Shown one piece after another: positions 9,051 through 20,389 of a DNA stretch of 64,000 nt. Positions within the stretch are counted from its first letter, which is position 1, and every line of letters begins with the position of its first letter. Below the pieces are notes generated by a model. It was not told the DNA's origin. It did not search any database and saw only the letters and a program-made list of their open reading frames with translations. This stretch comes from Pseudomonadota bacterium (lineage in GTDB: Bacteria > Pseudomonadota > Gammaproteobacteria > Thiotrichales > Thiotrichaceae). A program made the position numbers and the translations under genes. Location of the stretch: assembly GCA_002747435.1 (NCBI GenBank), contig PDPH01000047.1:110853-174852 (forward strand), given 5' to 3'.

Positions 9051-10496
9051 TTGTCTTTTAGTGAATTAGGCTTACAGGGAGCCTTTGCCGAGCATATTGA
9101 TGCTGCTGGCTATGAAACCCCAACCGAGTTGCAACAGCAACTGATACCATTGATGGCACAGCGGAAAAATGCCTTAGTGTGGACTCAATCCGCTGCGGGT
9201 AAAACAGGAGCCTTCCTGATTCCAGCCATTGATTACATTCTGAAAAATCCTCTTGAAGAGCATCATGGTGCGCGTGTATTGGTGCTCACGTCACGCCGTG
9301 ATCGTGTTAACCAGATTACTTATACTATCAAGCGCTTACTCGGTGATGAGCAACAAATCCGCACTGGCTTTATTGTCAGCGGTCGTCCTTATCAGCCACA
9401 AATGCGTTTACTGCGCCGCCCATTGGACTTAATGATTGCCACACCAGGGCGCTTAAATGATTTAGTTGATAATAATAAGGCAGATTTTTCCCATTTGGAG
9501 TTATTGATTCTTGATGATTTAACCGCTATCTACAAAAAAGGTTTGCACGGCCTAATTGATAAAATTCTGGCACAAAAACCAGAAGGTGCTCCCATTATTG
9601 CCTTTGTGCGCCATGATGAAGAGGTGACACCTTATGCGCGGCAAATCATACCTAATGCCGAAGAAATCACTATCCAAGATGAAAAAACCTTGCTGCAACA
9701 ATTGCCGCAACGAGTTCATCTAGCTGATGATTATACACATAAGCTAGCTTTAACAGACCATCTGCTAGATAATCTGAAAAATAAGCCAACCGTTATTTTT
9801 ACAGCAACGACCAAAACAGCCAAGACTTTAGCAGACAATCTAGCCAATCATGGCCATACTGCCGATTCAACGCATCTACTGCCTGAAGAAGAACGTAATC
9901 TACAAGCTTGTCCTATTCTGATCGTGCCTGATCAGGAAAACTTCACCCCTGAACTGTCAGGCAATGAGTGTATTATCCACTTTGAGATACCTGAAAAAGT
10001 AGAAACCTATCAGGTTCGTATGCAGAATATACTGGGAGTTGAACGCACTGAGCCTGTGCTCTTATTAGTTAGTGCTCATGACCGTGATCACTTGAAAAAA
10101 CTGGAAGAATTTCGTGGTGAAGCCATAGAGCAGAAAAGCATCCCTGGCCTTGAGCCCAAACAGCTACCCCGCTCTACTAGCAACCGCACACGTGGTAATA
10201 CGGGCACTCGCCGCAATGCTAGTAATAACGGCGCTAAAACGCAGGGCAATCGTGCTAATAAACAAAGACCTCACAACAGCGCAGCTAGGAAAAACACAGG
10301 TTCTGCTGATGACAGGCAACAAAGAAGTCGCAAAAGTTTTTACGGTCAACGCAAAGCCAGCGCTACACAGCAGGATACGCCTTATGAAATAGGTAGCTGG
10401 GAAAAACAAGATTATGTGCCACGCCAACCCCGTAGTGATAAAAAAGTCGTCATTCGTTACAAAGAAAAGAAACGCCGCACACTAATCACCAAGTAA
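9051..10496 (+). CDS. DEAD-box helicase-like protein with degenerate catalytic motifs
   Basis: Intact Q-motif-like FSELGLQGAFAEHIDAAGYETPTELQQQLIP, SAAGKT, ATPGRL; motif II reads LDDL and motifs III and VI are not recognisable. TTG start after cagggag. Basic C-terminal tail. Confidence 0.85.
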   Translation: MSFSELGLQGAFAEHIDAAGYETPTELQQQLIPLMAQRKNALVWTQSAAGKTGAFLIPAIDYILKNPLEEHHGARVLVLTSRRDRVNQITYTIKRLLGDEQQIRTGFIVSGRPYQPQMRLLRRPLDLMIATPGRLNDLVDNNKADFSHLELLILDDLTAIYKKGLHGLIDKILAQKPEGAPIIAFVRHDEEVTPYARQIIPNAEEITIQDEKTLLQQLPQRVHLADDYTHKLALTDHLLDNLKNKPTVIFTATTKTAKTLADNLANHGHTADSTHLLPEEERNLQACPILIVPDQENFTPELSGNECIIHFEIPEKVETYQVRMQNILGVERTEPVLLLVSAHDRDHLKKLEEFRGEAIEQKSIPGLEPKQLPRSTSNRTRGNTGTRRNASNNGAKTQGNRANKQRPHNSAARKNTGSADDRQQRSRKSFYGQRKASATQQDTPYEIGSWEKQDYVPRQPRSDKKVVIRYKEKKRRTLITK

Positions 10497-10523
10497 AACA
10501 ACTAAGGCAAACCCCAATACCTT

Positions 10524-10736
10524 ATGATATTAAGCACTGAGCAAGAATTAGACCTGCGTCGTCACTTGTTTGAACTACGCCAAGAACATCGCTTACTAGA
10601 TCAACAGATCAGTGAGCTAGTGCACGATCCTGACTGTGATCAATTTATGCTAACACGCTTGAAGCGACGAAAACTACAACTGAAAGATGCTATCCAACGG
10701 ATTAGTAGTCAACTTATACCCGATTTGGATGCTTGA
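10524..10736 (+). CDS. DUF465/YdcH-family small protein
   Basis: 70 aa; EHRLLDQQISELVHDPDCDQFMLTRLKRRKLQLKDAIQRI matches the family pattern. Confidence 0.75.
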   Translation: MILSTEQELDLRRHLFELRQEHRLLDQQISELVHDPDCDQFMLTRLKRRKLQLKDAIQRISSQLIPDLDA

Positions 10737-11164
10737 GCGACAGTTTTTAATTTATCCAGAATGGGAAGATTAGCTTCAGGGAATACTAAATCAGTTAATG
10801 CTGAAACAGCGAACCATTGTACTTCCTGACCTTCCAGTCCACAAGGCTTACCCTTAAAGTCACGCACACTCCATACATCCAAAAAGATCGCTTTGTCCGT
10901 ATAACAGTGACGCACCTGAATAAAAGGATAAAAGGCTTCTGGCATTGTTAGCAAGCCCAGTTCCTCTGCTAACTCACGTGCTAAAGCAACTTGGGCGACT
11001 TCTCCTTGCTCAACTTTTCCGCCCGGAAACTCCCACCTGTCACCTTGATGCTTATGAGAAGGACGGCGCGCTAACAGAATCCGGTCGTCACTGTCCCAAA
11101 TGACAGCAGCAACTACATGTATCCAAGCGGGTTCAACTACGGTATTCGGCGTTAATCTTGACAT
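10709..11164 (-). CDS. mutT: 8-oxo-dGTP diphosphatase MutT (Nudix)
   Basis: Nudix box GGKVEQGEVAQVALARELAEELGL; likely start MSRLTPNTVVEPAWIHVVAAVI. Confidence 0.9.
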   Translation of the reverse strand: MSRLTPNTVVEPAWIHVVAAVIWDSDDRILLARRPSHKHQGDRWEFPGGKVEQGEVAQVALARELAEELGLLTMPEAFYPFIQVRHCYTDKAIFLDVWSVRDFKGKPCGLEGQEVQWFAVSALTDLVFPEANLPILDKLKTVAQASKSGIS

Positions 11165-12344
11165 AATCGTAGGAAAAATCACAAGTCCAAACGGTCGTGC
11201 TGGCCTCACCTCGGTTCAATAAAATGCGCACCACAATTTCATCCTGCTTCATTTCAAGCTGTCCTCGCTCTTCGGTATACGTTGCAGCGGGTTGGCCTTG
11301 TTCAATTAATAAAGTATTACCCAAAAAAATGCTAACTTTTGAAACATCCAACTGATCAATAGGACTACGTCCCACCGCCGCCAGAATACGTCCCCAGTTA
11401 GGATCACTGGCAAACATCGCTGTTTTTACTAAAGGGGATAAAGCAACAGTCTGTGCTACTTTACGGGCTTCTGCGCGGTGGAGAGCACCTTCAACCATCA
11501 CACTAATAAACTTGCTGGCTCCTTCGCCATCCCGCACGATCGCTTGTGCCAGATACAAACACACTTCCTGCAAAGCTTGTTGAAAAGCCAGTTTATCCGC
11601 TGCTGTCTCTAGTTGAACACCAGATACCCCAGTTGCCGCCAAAATCAAAGCATCATTCGTCGAGGTATCACCATCAACCGTAATGCTATTAAAACTGACA
11701 TCACAAACTTCACTCAATAAGGGCTGTAAGGCTTGCTGCGGCAAACAGAGATCCGTCGCAACATAAGCCAACATGGTCGCCATATCAGGATGGATCATCC
11801 CTGAGCCTTTGGCGATGCCCGTGATAGTCACACAACCACCTGACAAATCAAGCTGACGACTGATAGCCTTAGGCACAGTATCCGTCGTCATAATAGTTTT
11901 GGCAGCATCCGCCCAAGCGGAAGCATCCAATTGCGCAACAGCCTGTGGCAAAACTTTAGCAAAATGCTGCACAGGCAAGGATTGCCCAATTACACCCGTA
12001 GAAAAAGGTAATACTTGGTTAGCCGCAACGCCAGTCAACTCAGCCACAATGGCGCAACATTCACGCGCCGCCTGTAAGCCTGCCGCACCTGTACCCGCAT
12101 TTGCATTGCCTGCGTTAATCAATAAGTAACGCGGCTCAGCGGCAGCCAAGTGTTCACGTGCTACCGTAACCGGTGCTGCACAAAACGCATTACGCGTAAA
12201 TACAGCGGCGACTTGTGTACCTTCTGCTAACTCCATCAGCAGCACATCATTGCGATTTTTGTAGCGAATACCTGCATTCACTGCCGCTAAACGTATACCG
12301 TTTACGGCTAATAAATCCTCAGGGGCAGATAAATTGACCGCCAT
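11133..12344 (-). CDS. argJ: Bifunctional glutamate N-acetyltransferase/amino-acid acetyltransferase ArgJ
   Basis: INAGNANAGTG, KGSGMIHPDMATMLAY, ITVDGDTSTND, SDPNWGRILAA. Confidence 0.97.
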   Translation of the reverse strand: MAVNLSAPEDLLAVNGIRLAAVNAGIRYKNRNDVLLMELAEGTQVAAVFTRNAFCAAPVTVAREHLAAAEPRYLLINAGNANAGTGAAGLQAARECCAIVAELTGVAANQVLPFSTGVIGQSLPVQHFAKVLPQAVAQLDASAWADAAKTIMTTDTVPKAISRQLDLSGGCVTITGIAKGSGMIHPDMATMLAYVATDLCLPQQALQPLLSEVCDVSFNSITVDGDTSTNDALILAATGVSGVQLETAADKLAFQQALQEVCLYLAQAIVRDGEGASKFISVMVEGALHRAEARKVAQTVALSPLVKTAMFASDPNWGRILAAVGRSPIDQLDVSKVSIFLGNTLLIEQGQPAATYTEERGQLEMKQDEIVVRILLNRGEASTTVWTCDFSYDYVKINAEYRS

Positions 12345-12345
12345 A

Positions 12346-15051
12346 TCAACTCAGCTTTCCATGACAATGCTTGTATTTTTTACCTGAACCACAAGGACAA
12401 GGATCATTACGCCCTACTTTATCACCTTCACGGCGAATGGGCTGCTGCTCAGGCGTCACCGCTTCGACTACTTCGTCATCATCTGCAAAAGCACTGGATG
12501 CGCTAGGGTGTGAAAATTCCATAGCTTGAGCTTGATGCTCTGGCACAGGTGGCGCGGCAGGCTCGCTGATCTGGACACGAGCTAGGAAGGAAATAACATC
12601 ATGTTTAATATTATCCAACAATTGCTGGAACATTTCGAAAGCTTCGCGCTTGTATTCCTGCTTGGGATTTTTCTGTGCATAACCACGCAGTCCAATGCTC
12701 TGGCGCAAATAATCCATTGCAGCCAAGTGCTCTTTCCAGTGTGAATCTAGAATATGCAGCATCACATCACGTTCTAAACGACGCATATTGCCAGAACCAA
12801 TGATGGCTTCTTTTTCTTGTAAGGTTTTATGTACTTCTTCTTGGATGCGCTCGCGTAAATTCTCTTCGTAAAGACTCTTATCGTCATCTAACCATTGCTG
12901 GATCGCTAAGCTTAAATTAAAGTCCGTTTGCAACTGCTGTTCCAGACCGGACACATCCCATAACTCATCCACGCTATTGGGTGGAATATAGCGACTAATC
13001 AGCTCATCAATCACATCGTGACGAATCGAATCAATCGTGTCGTGAATATCCTCTGCTTCTAACAAATCAGAACGTTGCTCATAGATCACTTTACGCTGAT
13101 CATTCGCAACATCATCGTATTCCAACAAATGCTTACGAATATCATAGTTATGGGCTTCAACCTTACGCTGAGCATTTTCAATCGATTTGGAAACCAAACC
13201 CGCCTCAATCGCTTGCCCTTTTTCCATACCCAAACGCTGCATCATTCCCTTGACACGATCTGATGCAAAAATACGCATCAAATTATCTTCCAGCGATAGA
13301 TAGAAGCGGGAAGAACCAGGATCACCCTGACGCCCAGCGCGCCCACGCAACTGATTATCAATACGGCGAGACTCGTGGCGCTCAGTGCCAACAATATGCA
13401 GACCACCGGCTGCAACCACAGTATCATGGCGCTTCAACCACATAGATCGGATCTTGTCTTTAGCTTCTTGGGGCGCATTTTCAGCTAATTGTGACAGCTC
13501 TTCATCCAAATTGCCGCCCAATACAATATCTGTACCACGACCCGCCATATTAGTAGCAATAGTGACTGCGCCTGGCCGCCCTGCATTAGCAATAATATGG
13601 GCTTCGCGCTCATGTTGTTTAGCATTCAGAATTTCATGCGGTATACGCATCTTTTTCAGCTTGCCTGACACTAATTCAGACGTTTCAATCGAGGCTGTAC
13701 CCACCAACACAGGTTGTCCCTTTTCTGTGCATTGCTTAATATCCTCCAAAATAGCATCAAACTTTTCCTCGGCTGTAAGATAAACCAAATCGTTAGCATC
13801 ATCACGAATCATGGGACGATGAGTTGGAATAACAACCACCTCAAGCCCATAAATTTGTTGTAACTCGAAGGCTTCGGTATCTGCCGTACCCGTCATACCA
13901 GAAAGTTTTTCGTACAGACGGAAATAATTCTGGAAAGTAATGGACGCCAAAGTCTGGTTTTCTGCTTGTATCTCAACCTTCTCCTTCGCTTCAATGGCTT
14001 GATGCAGACCTTCTGACCAACGACGACCTGGCATAGTGCGCCCGGTAAACTCGTCAACAATAACGATTTTATTGTCACGCACAATGTAATCTACATTCTT
14101 TTGGAACAGGGCATGAGCACGTAACGCCGCATTCAAGTGGTGCAATATGGAAATACTAGCAGAATCGTAAAGTCCTTGATCTGCTGGCAATATGCCTGCT
14201 TCGCGCAATAATTGCTCCGCACGCTCTTGTCCATTTTCAGACAGAAAAACTTGCTTGGCTTTTTCATCGACCCAAAAGTCCCCTTCTTCACTATCTTCTT
14301 CCGCTTGGCGTACGAGCTTAGGTATCAGGTCATTCAAAGCATGGTAAAGATCGGAAGCATCCTGACTAGGGCCGGAAATAATCAGCGGTGTACGCGCTTC
14401 ATCAATTAAGATGGAGTCAACTTCGTCGACAATCGCATAAGACAAAGGACGCTGGACCCTTTCATCTTTGGAAAAAGCCATATTGTCACGCAGATAATCG
14501 AAGCCAAACTCATTATTGGTCCCATAAGTAATATCCGCTGCGTAAGCTTGACGGCGTTGCTCTTGGTTCAGACCATTAATAATAACCCCAGTCGACAAAC
14601 CCAAAAAACCATACAAGCTTGACATCCAATTTGCATCACGCTGTGCTAGGTAATCGTTCACAGTAATAACATGCACCCCTTTACCTGACAACGCATTTAG
14701 GTAAGCGGCCAAAGTCGCTACTAATGTTTTGCCCTCGCCGGTACGCATTTCAGCAATTTTGCCATTGTGCAACACCATACCGCCAATCATTTGCACATCG
14801 TAATGGCGCATACCCAGAATACGCTGGCTAGCCTCACGCACGACAGCAAAAGCTTCCGCCTGAATATCATCCAGCGTACTGCCATTTTTCAAACGTTCCT
14901 GAAATTCGAGCGTTTTAGCCTTTAGTGCATCATCAGTGAGTTTGGAGTACTCGTCTTCCAAAGCATTAATAGTCTTAACAATTTTAAAATAAGCCTTGAC
15001 CAGCCGATCATTGCGGCTTCCAAATATCTTTTTGGCGACAGAACCCAGCAT
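12346..15051 (-). CDS. secA: Preprotein translocase ATPase SecA
   Basis: [42 protein letters not shown]-terminal zinc motif [17 protein letters not shown]. Confidence 0.98.
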   Translation of the reverse strand: MLGSVAKKIFGSRNDRLVKAYFKIVKTINALEDEYSKLTDDALKAKTLEFQERLKNGSTLDDIQAEAFAVVREASQRILGMRHYDVQMIGGMVLHNGKIAEMRTGEGKTLVATLAAYLNALSGKGVHVITVNDYLAQRDANWMSSLYGFLGLSTGVIINGLNQEQRRQAYAADITYGTNNEFGFDYLRDNMAFSKDERVQRPLSYAIVDEVDSILIDEARTPLIISGPSQDASDLYHALNDLIPKLVRQAEEDSEEGDFWVDEKAKQVFLSENGQERAEQLLREAGILPADQGLYDSASISILHHLNAALRAHALFQKNVDYIVRDNKIVIVDEFTGRTMPGRRWSEGLHQAIEAKEKVEIQAENQTLASITFQNYFRLYEKLSGMTGTADTEAFELQQIYGLEVVVIPTHRPMIRDDANDLVYLTAEEKFDAILEDIKQCTEKGQPVLVGTASIETSELVSGKLKKMRIPHEILNAKQHEREAHIIANAGRPGAVTIATNMAGRGTDIVLGGNLDEELSQLAENAPQEAKDKIRSMWLKRHDTVVAAGGLHIVGTERHESRRIDNQLRGRAGRQGDPGSSRFYLSLEDNLMRIFASDRVKGMMQRLGMEKGQAIEAGLVSKSIENAQRKVEAHNYDIRKHLLEYDDVANDQRKVIYEQRSDLLEAEDIHDTIDSIRHDVIDELISRYIPPNSVDELWDVSGLEQQLQTDFNLSLAIQQWLDDDKSLYEENLRERIQEEVHKTLQEKEAIIGSGNMRRLERDVMLHILDSHWKEHLAAMDYLRQSIGLRGYAQKNPKQEYKREAFEMFQQLLDNIKHDVISFLARVQISEPAAPPVPEHQAQAMEFSHPSASSAFADDDEVVEAVTPEQQPIRREGDKVGRNDPCPCGSGKKYKHCHGKLS

Positions 15052-15282
15052 AGCTTTTATTTTCTCCTAATTCATTAGCCAATGTCTTAACTGATCGACA
15101 GTTTTCCGATCGCTATACGAGACGATTGGCACTCCCTTTCACGATTACGGCTTAACTAAGCACAGTATTTGTCCTGTTTAAACAAAAACAAGGGCTTTGT
15201 GAAAAATACGATAACAGCATAAAAAGCTGTCTATCCATAATGGTGGGAAGTATAACGTCTCCAAGCCGTATTAAGCTTAACT

Positions 15283-16251
15283 TTATTCCAGATTTTCTAA
15301 ATATTGTTCAGGGTCGACTGGCTCACCATTTTGCAAAATTTCCAAGTGAAGATGTGATCCTGTTGAACGCCCTGTGCTGCCCATCGCAGCAATACGACTG
15401 CCTTTAGTGACTACTGTCCCGTTTTCTACCAAAACTTCATTGAGATGAGCATAGCGGCTTAAAAAGCCGCTGCCGTGATCGACCTCAACTACTTTGCCAT
15501 AACCACCACGCCGTCCCACAAATGAAACAACACCACCCGCAACAGAATAAATATCTGTCCCCTTGGGGCCTGCAAAATCCAAACCACGATGTTGCCGCAT
15601 CCGGCCATTGAATGGATCACGTCGTGAACCAAAACGAGAGGAAATATACCCCTTATTCACTGGACTAAAGGATGGTACAATTTCCTGCTCTAGCGCCAAT
15701 CCCGCTAGTATTTGATACAGCCCTTCCAGCACACTGCGGTGACGATCAATTTGCATCTCAGTTTGCTCGAACGTCCCTAACAACGCCTGATTAGAAACGC
15801 TAGGCGTAACCGCAGGCATGTAATTTTCTTCCAAGCCACCACGCGGCGGCGTCTGTTCCAAGCCAAACTCTTCAGGGTCAAGCTTAGCGCGTTTAATGAC
15901 TCGTTTGGCCACTGCATTCAAGCGAGCCATTTCAGCCTCTAATGCACCGAGCCGTACTGCAAGGGTATCGACATCAACCGTATAATCAGCATAAGCTTGC
16001 TTCATCTCATATACAGCATTAAGTTGTTGTCCCAAGGCAGCCATCAACTTTTCAGCCTGTTCAGGTGCAAAGTTTGCTTGAGGCGTATAAGTATCAACCC
16101 AACTTCTTTGGTGTTTATCCACAAACTGATTAACCGCAAGAGCCATCATCACCAAGACCATCAAACTGATAGGTAACAACAAATGCCAAACAAAACTGAC
16201 TTTAAACGCTGCAAAACGCGTTCCATCACGACCGATACAAATAACCTTCAT
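15283..16251 (-). CDS. M23 family metallopeptidase
   Basis: SSRFGSRRDPFNGRMRQHRGLDFAGPKGTDIYSVAGGVV ... STGRSTGSHLHLEI. Confidence 0.92.
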   Translation of the reverse strand: MKVICIGRDGTRFAAFKVSFVWHLLLPISLMVLVMMALAVNQFVDKHQRSWVDTYTPQANFAPEQAEKLMAALGQQLNAVYEMKQAYADYTVDVDTLAVRLGALEAEMARLNAVAKRVIKRAKLDPEEFGLEQTPPRGGLEENYMPAVTPSVSNQALLGTFEQTEMQIDRHRSVLEGLYQILAGLALEQEIVPSFSPVNKGYISSRFGSRRDPFNGRMRQHRGLDFAGPKGTDIYSVAGGVVSFVGRRGGYGKVVEVDHGSGFLSRYAHLNEVLVENGTVVTKGSRIAAMGSTGRSTGSHLHLEILQNGEPVDPEQYLENLE

Positions 16252-16345
16252 GCCAATACCTTGTTATGCTGTACGCCCTTTGCGGATAAAACACTAGCCA
16301 CTTTATTTTTTCATACTTGGCTAATAGAGGTAGTACACTAAGCAG

Positions 16346-16780
16346 ATGAAGAAAATCAGTCATCTAGTTCACACTGACTTGGCAACAAAACTGACTCAAT
16401 TGGGGCAACTGGCTCAGTTGATCGAACAATATATGGCTATACCCGTTCAAGACCGCACCTGGCCTATCCTGCGCAACCGCCGTTTGTTGTTGCTGACAGA
16501 TGATCCTCATTTGGCGACACAAGCACGATTTATGCAGAAAGAACTCTGTAAATACCTCAATGAAGCACTCAATATCAAGCTCATCGGTCTGGATATTAAA
16601 TTGATAACGCTACCTCTGGCAAGGTTTGCCAAGAAAACAGGCAGACGCCCTATCAGCGCAGAAACAGCCCATATATTGAGCAGTATTGCTAACGATATTA
16701 ACGATCCAGAGCTACGCCAGTCTCTGTTAAACATAACGCTGGCAGGACAAGACTCAAACCAAACGGAATCAAAAAACTGA
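16346..16780 (+). CDS. dciA: DciA-like (DUF721) replicative helicase loader
   Basis: 144 aa, C-domain like DUF721; lies between lpxC and secA as in other gammaproteobacteria. Confidence 0.65.
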   Translation: MKKISHLVHTDLATKLTQLGQLAQLIEQYMAIPVQDRTWPILRNRRLLLLTDDPHLATQARFMQKELCKYLNEALNIKLIGLDIKLITLPLARFAKKTGRRPISAETAHILSSIANDINDPELRQSLLNITLAGQDSNQTESKN

Positions 16781-16812
16781 TCAAGTGAACCCAGTGTGTA
16801 AAGTGTAATTCG

Positions 16813-17730
16813 CTAAACAGCTAAAGTGGCATAATTATCAGCGAAAATAGCCTGTTTTTTATCACTTTCATCCAAACTCACCATTTCCCAAGCATCTTGT
16901 TGTTGTAATAGCTCACGAACGAGTAAATTATTAATCGCGTGCCCAGCTTTATGACCATGAAAAGCACCAATAATACCGTGTCCCAAAGTATACAAATCAC
17001 CAACAGCATCCAAAACCTTATGGCGCACAAATTCATCTTGGTAACGCAAACCTTCTGGATTCAGCACACGGAACTCATCCAGCACAATGGCATTTTCCAA
17101 ACTACCACCTAAAACCAAATTCTTAGCACGCAATAGATCAATATCTTTCATGAAACCAAAAGTGCGTGCTCGGGCAATTTCACTGGCATAAGCTTGGTTG
17201 GAAAAATCAATACTCATGCTTTGCCCACTGGTATCAACAGCGGGATGATTAAAGTGAATATCAAAAGAAGCACGAAAACCATTATAAGGCATTAAAGCAG
17301 CCCAACTATTGCCCTTGCGGAATTCAACGGTCTTTTTAATACGGATGAAACGCTTTGCGGCTCGCTGTTCTTCAATGCCAGCCGCTAACAAGAGATAAAG
17401 GAAAGGCGCAGCACTACCATCCATAATCGGAATTTCTGGAGCGTCAACCTCTACATACAAATTATCAATACCCAATCCCGCTAAAGCAGACAACAAATGC
17501 TCAACGGTAGCCACCTTGACATGCTTAGCCACTAAAGCCGTACATAACGTAGTTTCGCCCACACAGTCTGGATGTAGAAAAATCTCCGGTATTCCCGACA
17601 AGTCAGTACGCCGAAATACTATACCTGTATTACTGGCTGCTGGACGCAGTGTCATCGACACTTTTTTACCTGAATGTAACCCTATACCGACTGAAGATAC
17701 CGCTTTTTTTAAAGTTCTTTGTCTCAGCAC
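16813..17730 (-). CDS. lpxC: UDP-3-O-acyl-N-acetylglucosamine deacetylase LpxC
   Basis: MLRQRTLKKAVSSVGIGLHSGKKVSMTLRPA; VEHLLSALAGLGIDN; DFRVLNPEGLRYQDEFVRHKVLDAVGDLY-type motif. Confidence 0.97.
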   Translation of the reverse strand: MLRQRTLKKAVSSVGIGLHSGKKVSMTLRPAASNTGIVFRRTDLSGIPEIFLHPDCVGETTLCTALVAKHVKVATVEHLLSALAGLGIDNLYVEVDAPEIPIMDGSAAPFLYLLLAAGIEEQRAAKRFIRIKKTVEFRKGNSWAALMPYNGFRASFDIHFNHPAVDTSGQSMSIDFSNQAYASEIARARTFGFMKDIDLLRAKNLVLGGSLENAIVLDEFRVLNPEGLRYQDEFVRHKVLDAVGDLYTLGHGIIGAFHGHKAGHAINNLLVRELLQQQDAWEMVSLDESDKKQAIFADNYATLAV

Positions 17731-17883
17731 GATTCAGCCTCTAATTTTTGCTTCATTTTTGCCTGAAAATTCTAAGTCTAGTTAAAACGGCAGAATATTA
17801 GCACACAAATAAAAGGTCATTATGCATAAAGTTCACCTTTGTCAAGCTTAACACCATGCTTGAATACAATAACACCGCCTAAC

Positions 17884-17903
17884 GGCTGATTAATTAATCA
17901 GCC
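17884..17903. repeat. 20-nt perfect palindrome GGCTGATTAATTAATCAGCC between ftsZ and lpxC
   Basis: Read directly from the sequence. Confidence 0.85.
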
Positions 17904-17952
17904 ATTTTAAGGCATGTACAGAACTTTCTAGGATCAAAATCTTCAAACTGGC

Positions 17953-19134
17953 CTAGTCTGCCTGATTACGCAAAAAGGCAGGAATATCCAGCACACCAGA
18001 CTCATAACCTGATTTTTGCTCGTAAACACCACGACCTGATACAGCGCGACCACCACCATTAGCAGCGACTCTAGAAGACATGCCAGCTACATTTTGGTCG
18101 ATTTCAACAGGACGCAGATCAGGGCGTTTTTTAACCTGCTCTTTTGTAGCAGATTTAGCTCCTCGACTTCCTATTGCGCCTTCTTCCAAGCCTGTGGCAA
18201 CGAGTGTGACACGAATTTCATCACTCATTTCGGGATCAATAACTGTACCCACTACGACAGTAGCTTCATCTGAAGCAAACTGACGAATTACTTCGCCGAC
18301 TTCTTCAAACTCGTGGATACCCATATCGAGACCCGCCGTAATATTGACTAAAATCCCTTTGGCACCATCTAGGCAAATATCTTCCAGCAAAGGACTAGAG
18401 ATAGCTGCCTGAGCCGCTTTAGCAGCACGCTCATCGCCTTGTGCTTTGCCCGTACCCATCATAGAGACACCCATGCCAGACATAACCGTCCGCACATCAG
18501 CAAAGTCAACATTGATTAAACCCGGGCGGGTAATCAGTTCAGCAATCCCCTGTACAGCATTCAACAATACATTGTTCGCGGCTTTGAAAGCATCCAATAA
18601 AGAAACATTCTTACCCAAAGAGGTCAAAAGCTTCTGATTTGGAATAGTAATCAAAGAATCAACATGGCGTGCCAACTCCATAATGCCCGCATCGGCTGCT
18701 TTCATACGCCGAGGACCTTCAAATGGGAAAGGACGCGTCACGACGGCGACTGTCAAAATACCCAAATCGCGTGCAATTTCGGCTACTACAGGCGCTGCAC
18801 CTGTGCCTGTGCCACCACCCATACCAGCGGTAATAAACAGCATATCCGTGCCGCGAATCAGCTCTTTGACATGCTCACGATCTTCCATGGCGGCTTCACG
18901 TCCTACTTCAGGATTAGCACCCGCGCCTAAACCTTTGGTTAAATTCGTACCTAATTGCAGCACGTGATCAACACCAACCATTTTTAAGGCTTGGGAATCG
19001 GTATTGGCGCAAATATATTCCACACCTTCAATACCAGAAACCACCATATTGGCCACAGCATTACCGCCGCCGCCACCTACACCGACAACCTTAATGACGG
19101 CACCTTTATCGACATTATCCATTAACTCAAACAT
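17953..19134 (-). CDS. ftsZ: Cell division protein FtsZ
   Basis: [18 protein letters not shown] tubulin signature; native start most likely [30 protein letters not shown], the longer ORF runs into ftsA. Confidence 0.98.
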   Translation of the reverse strand: MFELMDNVDKGAVIKVVGVGGGGGNAVANMVVSGIEGVEYICANTDSQALKMVGVDHVLQLGTNLTKGLGAGANPEVGREAAMEDREHVKELIRGTDMLFITAGMGGGTGTGAAPVVAEIARDLGILTVAVVTRPFPFEGPRRMKAADAGIMELARHVDSLITIPNQKLLTSLGKNVSLLDAFKAANNVLLNAVQGIAELITRPGLINVDFADVRTVMSGMGVSMMGTGKAQGDERAAKAAQAAISSPLLEDICLDGAKGILVNITAGLDMGIHEFEEVGEVIRQFASDEATVVVGTVIDPEMSDEIRVTLVATGLEEGAIGSRGAKSATKEQVKKRPDLRPVEIDQNVAGMSSRVAANGGGRAVSGRGVYEQKSGYESGVLDIPAFLRNQAD

Positions 19135-19150
19135 GCCCATTCTCCAACTA

Positions 19151-20389
19151 TCAGAAATTTCCGTTAAACCACTGCTTAAAACGCACCCACCATCCTTCCG
19201 GCTCAATATGAGACGTATAAGTGCGTCTTGCTCCGTAAGCCTGCTGTGCAATCCCGTACAGCAGTAAACCCACCCCGGTTGAGTGGATGGGGTTTTCAAC
19301 TTCGCCACGTAATCCACCAATGTCACGTGGCATGCCTAATCTCACTGGCATATGGAATACTTCCTCCGCCAGTTCAATGGCACCGGGCATTTTCGAGGTT
19401 CCACCCGTTAACACAATACCGGCGCCAATACGCTCTTCATAACCACTACGCCTTAGCTCTTCCAACACCAATGAAAATAATTCTTCATAGCGAGGCTCAA
19501 TCACCGAAGCCAATGTCTGTGTGGACAGGCTGCGAGGCTCTCGCTCTCCTACACCAGGTACTTCAATAAACGCTTCATCCTCCAATAATTGCCGCAAGGC
19601 ACAGCCATAGCGTACTTTGATGGTTTCAGCATGTTGGGTAGGCGTTCTTACAGCAACAGCGATGTCATTCGTTACCTGGTCGCCTGCAATAGGAATGACC
19701 GCCGTATGGTGAATAGCACCGCCCAAAAACACAGCAATATCACTCGTACCACCACCAATATCTACTAGGCAAACACCCAACTCTTTTTCATCCTCCTCAA
19801 GCACCGCGTAGCTAGAAGCCACCTGCTCCAGAATGATGTCCTCTACTTGCAAACCACACCGCTCCACACACTTAATAATGTTCTGTGCAGCACTATGAGC
19901 AGCCGTGACCAAATGTACTCGCGCTTCCAAACGCACGCCTGACATACCCACGGGTTCGCGTATGCCTTCCTGTTGGTCGATCACATATTCCTGCGGCAGT
20001 AAATGTAAAATCCGTTGATCTGCCGGAATCGCAACCGCACGTGCAGCATCCATAACTCGCTCTACATCCAGAGCGGTCACCTCCTTATCCTTAATCGCCA
20101 CAATGCCATGTGAATTAAGGCTACGCACATGACTACCTGCTATACCCACATAAACCGAGCTAATACGCAAGCCTGACATTAACTCAGCTTCCTCAACGGC
20201 ACGCTGGATAGACTGAATGGTCGATTCAATATTGACGACTACGCCTTTCTTCAAACCTCGGGAAGGACTCGTACCGATTCCGATCACCTCTAGGCGACCG
20301 TTCTCATTCACCTCGCCGACCATAGCCACGACCTTGGAGGTACCGATATCCAACGCGACGATTGTGTTCTGATCACTTCTTTTCATCAT
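19151..20389 (-). CDS. ftsA: Cell division protein FtsA
   Basis: [55 protein letters not shown]. Confidence 0.97.
   Translation of the reverse strand: MMKRSDQNTIVALDIGTSKVVAMVGEVNENGRLEVIGIGTSPSRGLKKGVVVNIESTIQSIQRAVEEAELMSGLRISSVYVGIAGSHVRSLNSHGIVAIKDKEVTALDVERVMDAARAVAIPADQRILHLLPQEYVIDQQEGIREPVGMSGVRLEARVHLVTAAHSAAQNIIKCVERCGLQVEDIILEQVASSYAVLEEDEKELGVCLVDIGGGTSDIAVFLGGAIHHTAVIPIAGDQVTNDIAVAVRTPTQHAETIKVRYGCALRQLLEDEAFIEVPGVGEREPRSLSTQTLASVIEPRYEELFSLVLEELRRSGYEERIGAGIVLTGGTSKMPGAIELAEEVFHMPVRLGMPRDIGGLRGEVENPIHSTGVGLLLYGIAQQAYGARRTYTSHIEPEGWWVRFKQWFNGNF

Noticed and set aside
19135-19326. N-terminal extension of FtsZ in the ORF track
   Set aside because: It overlaps the end of ftsA; the conserved FtsZ start [11 protein letters not shown] lies at 19134.
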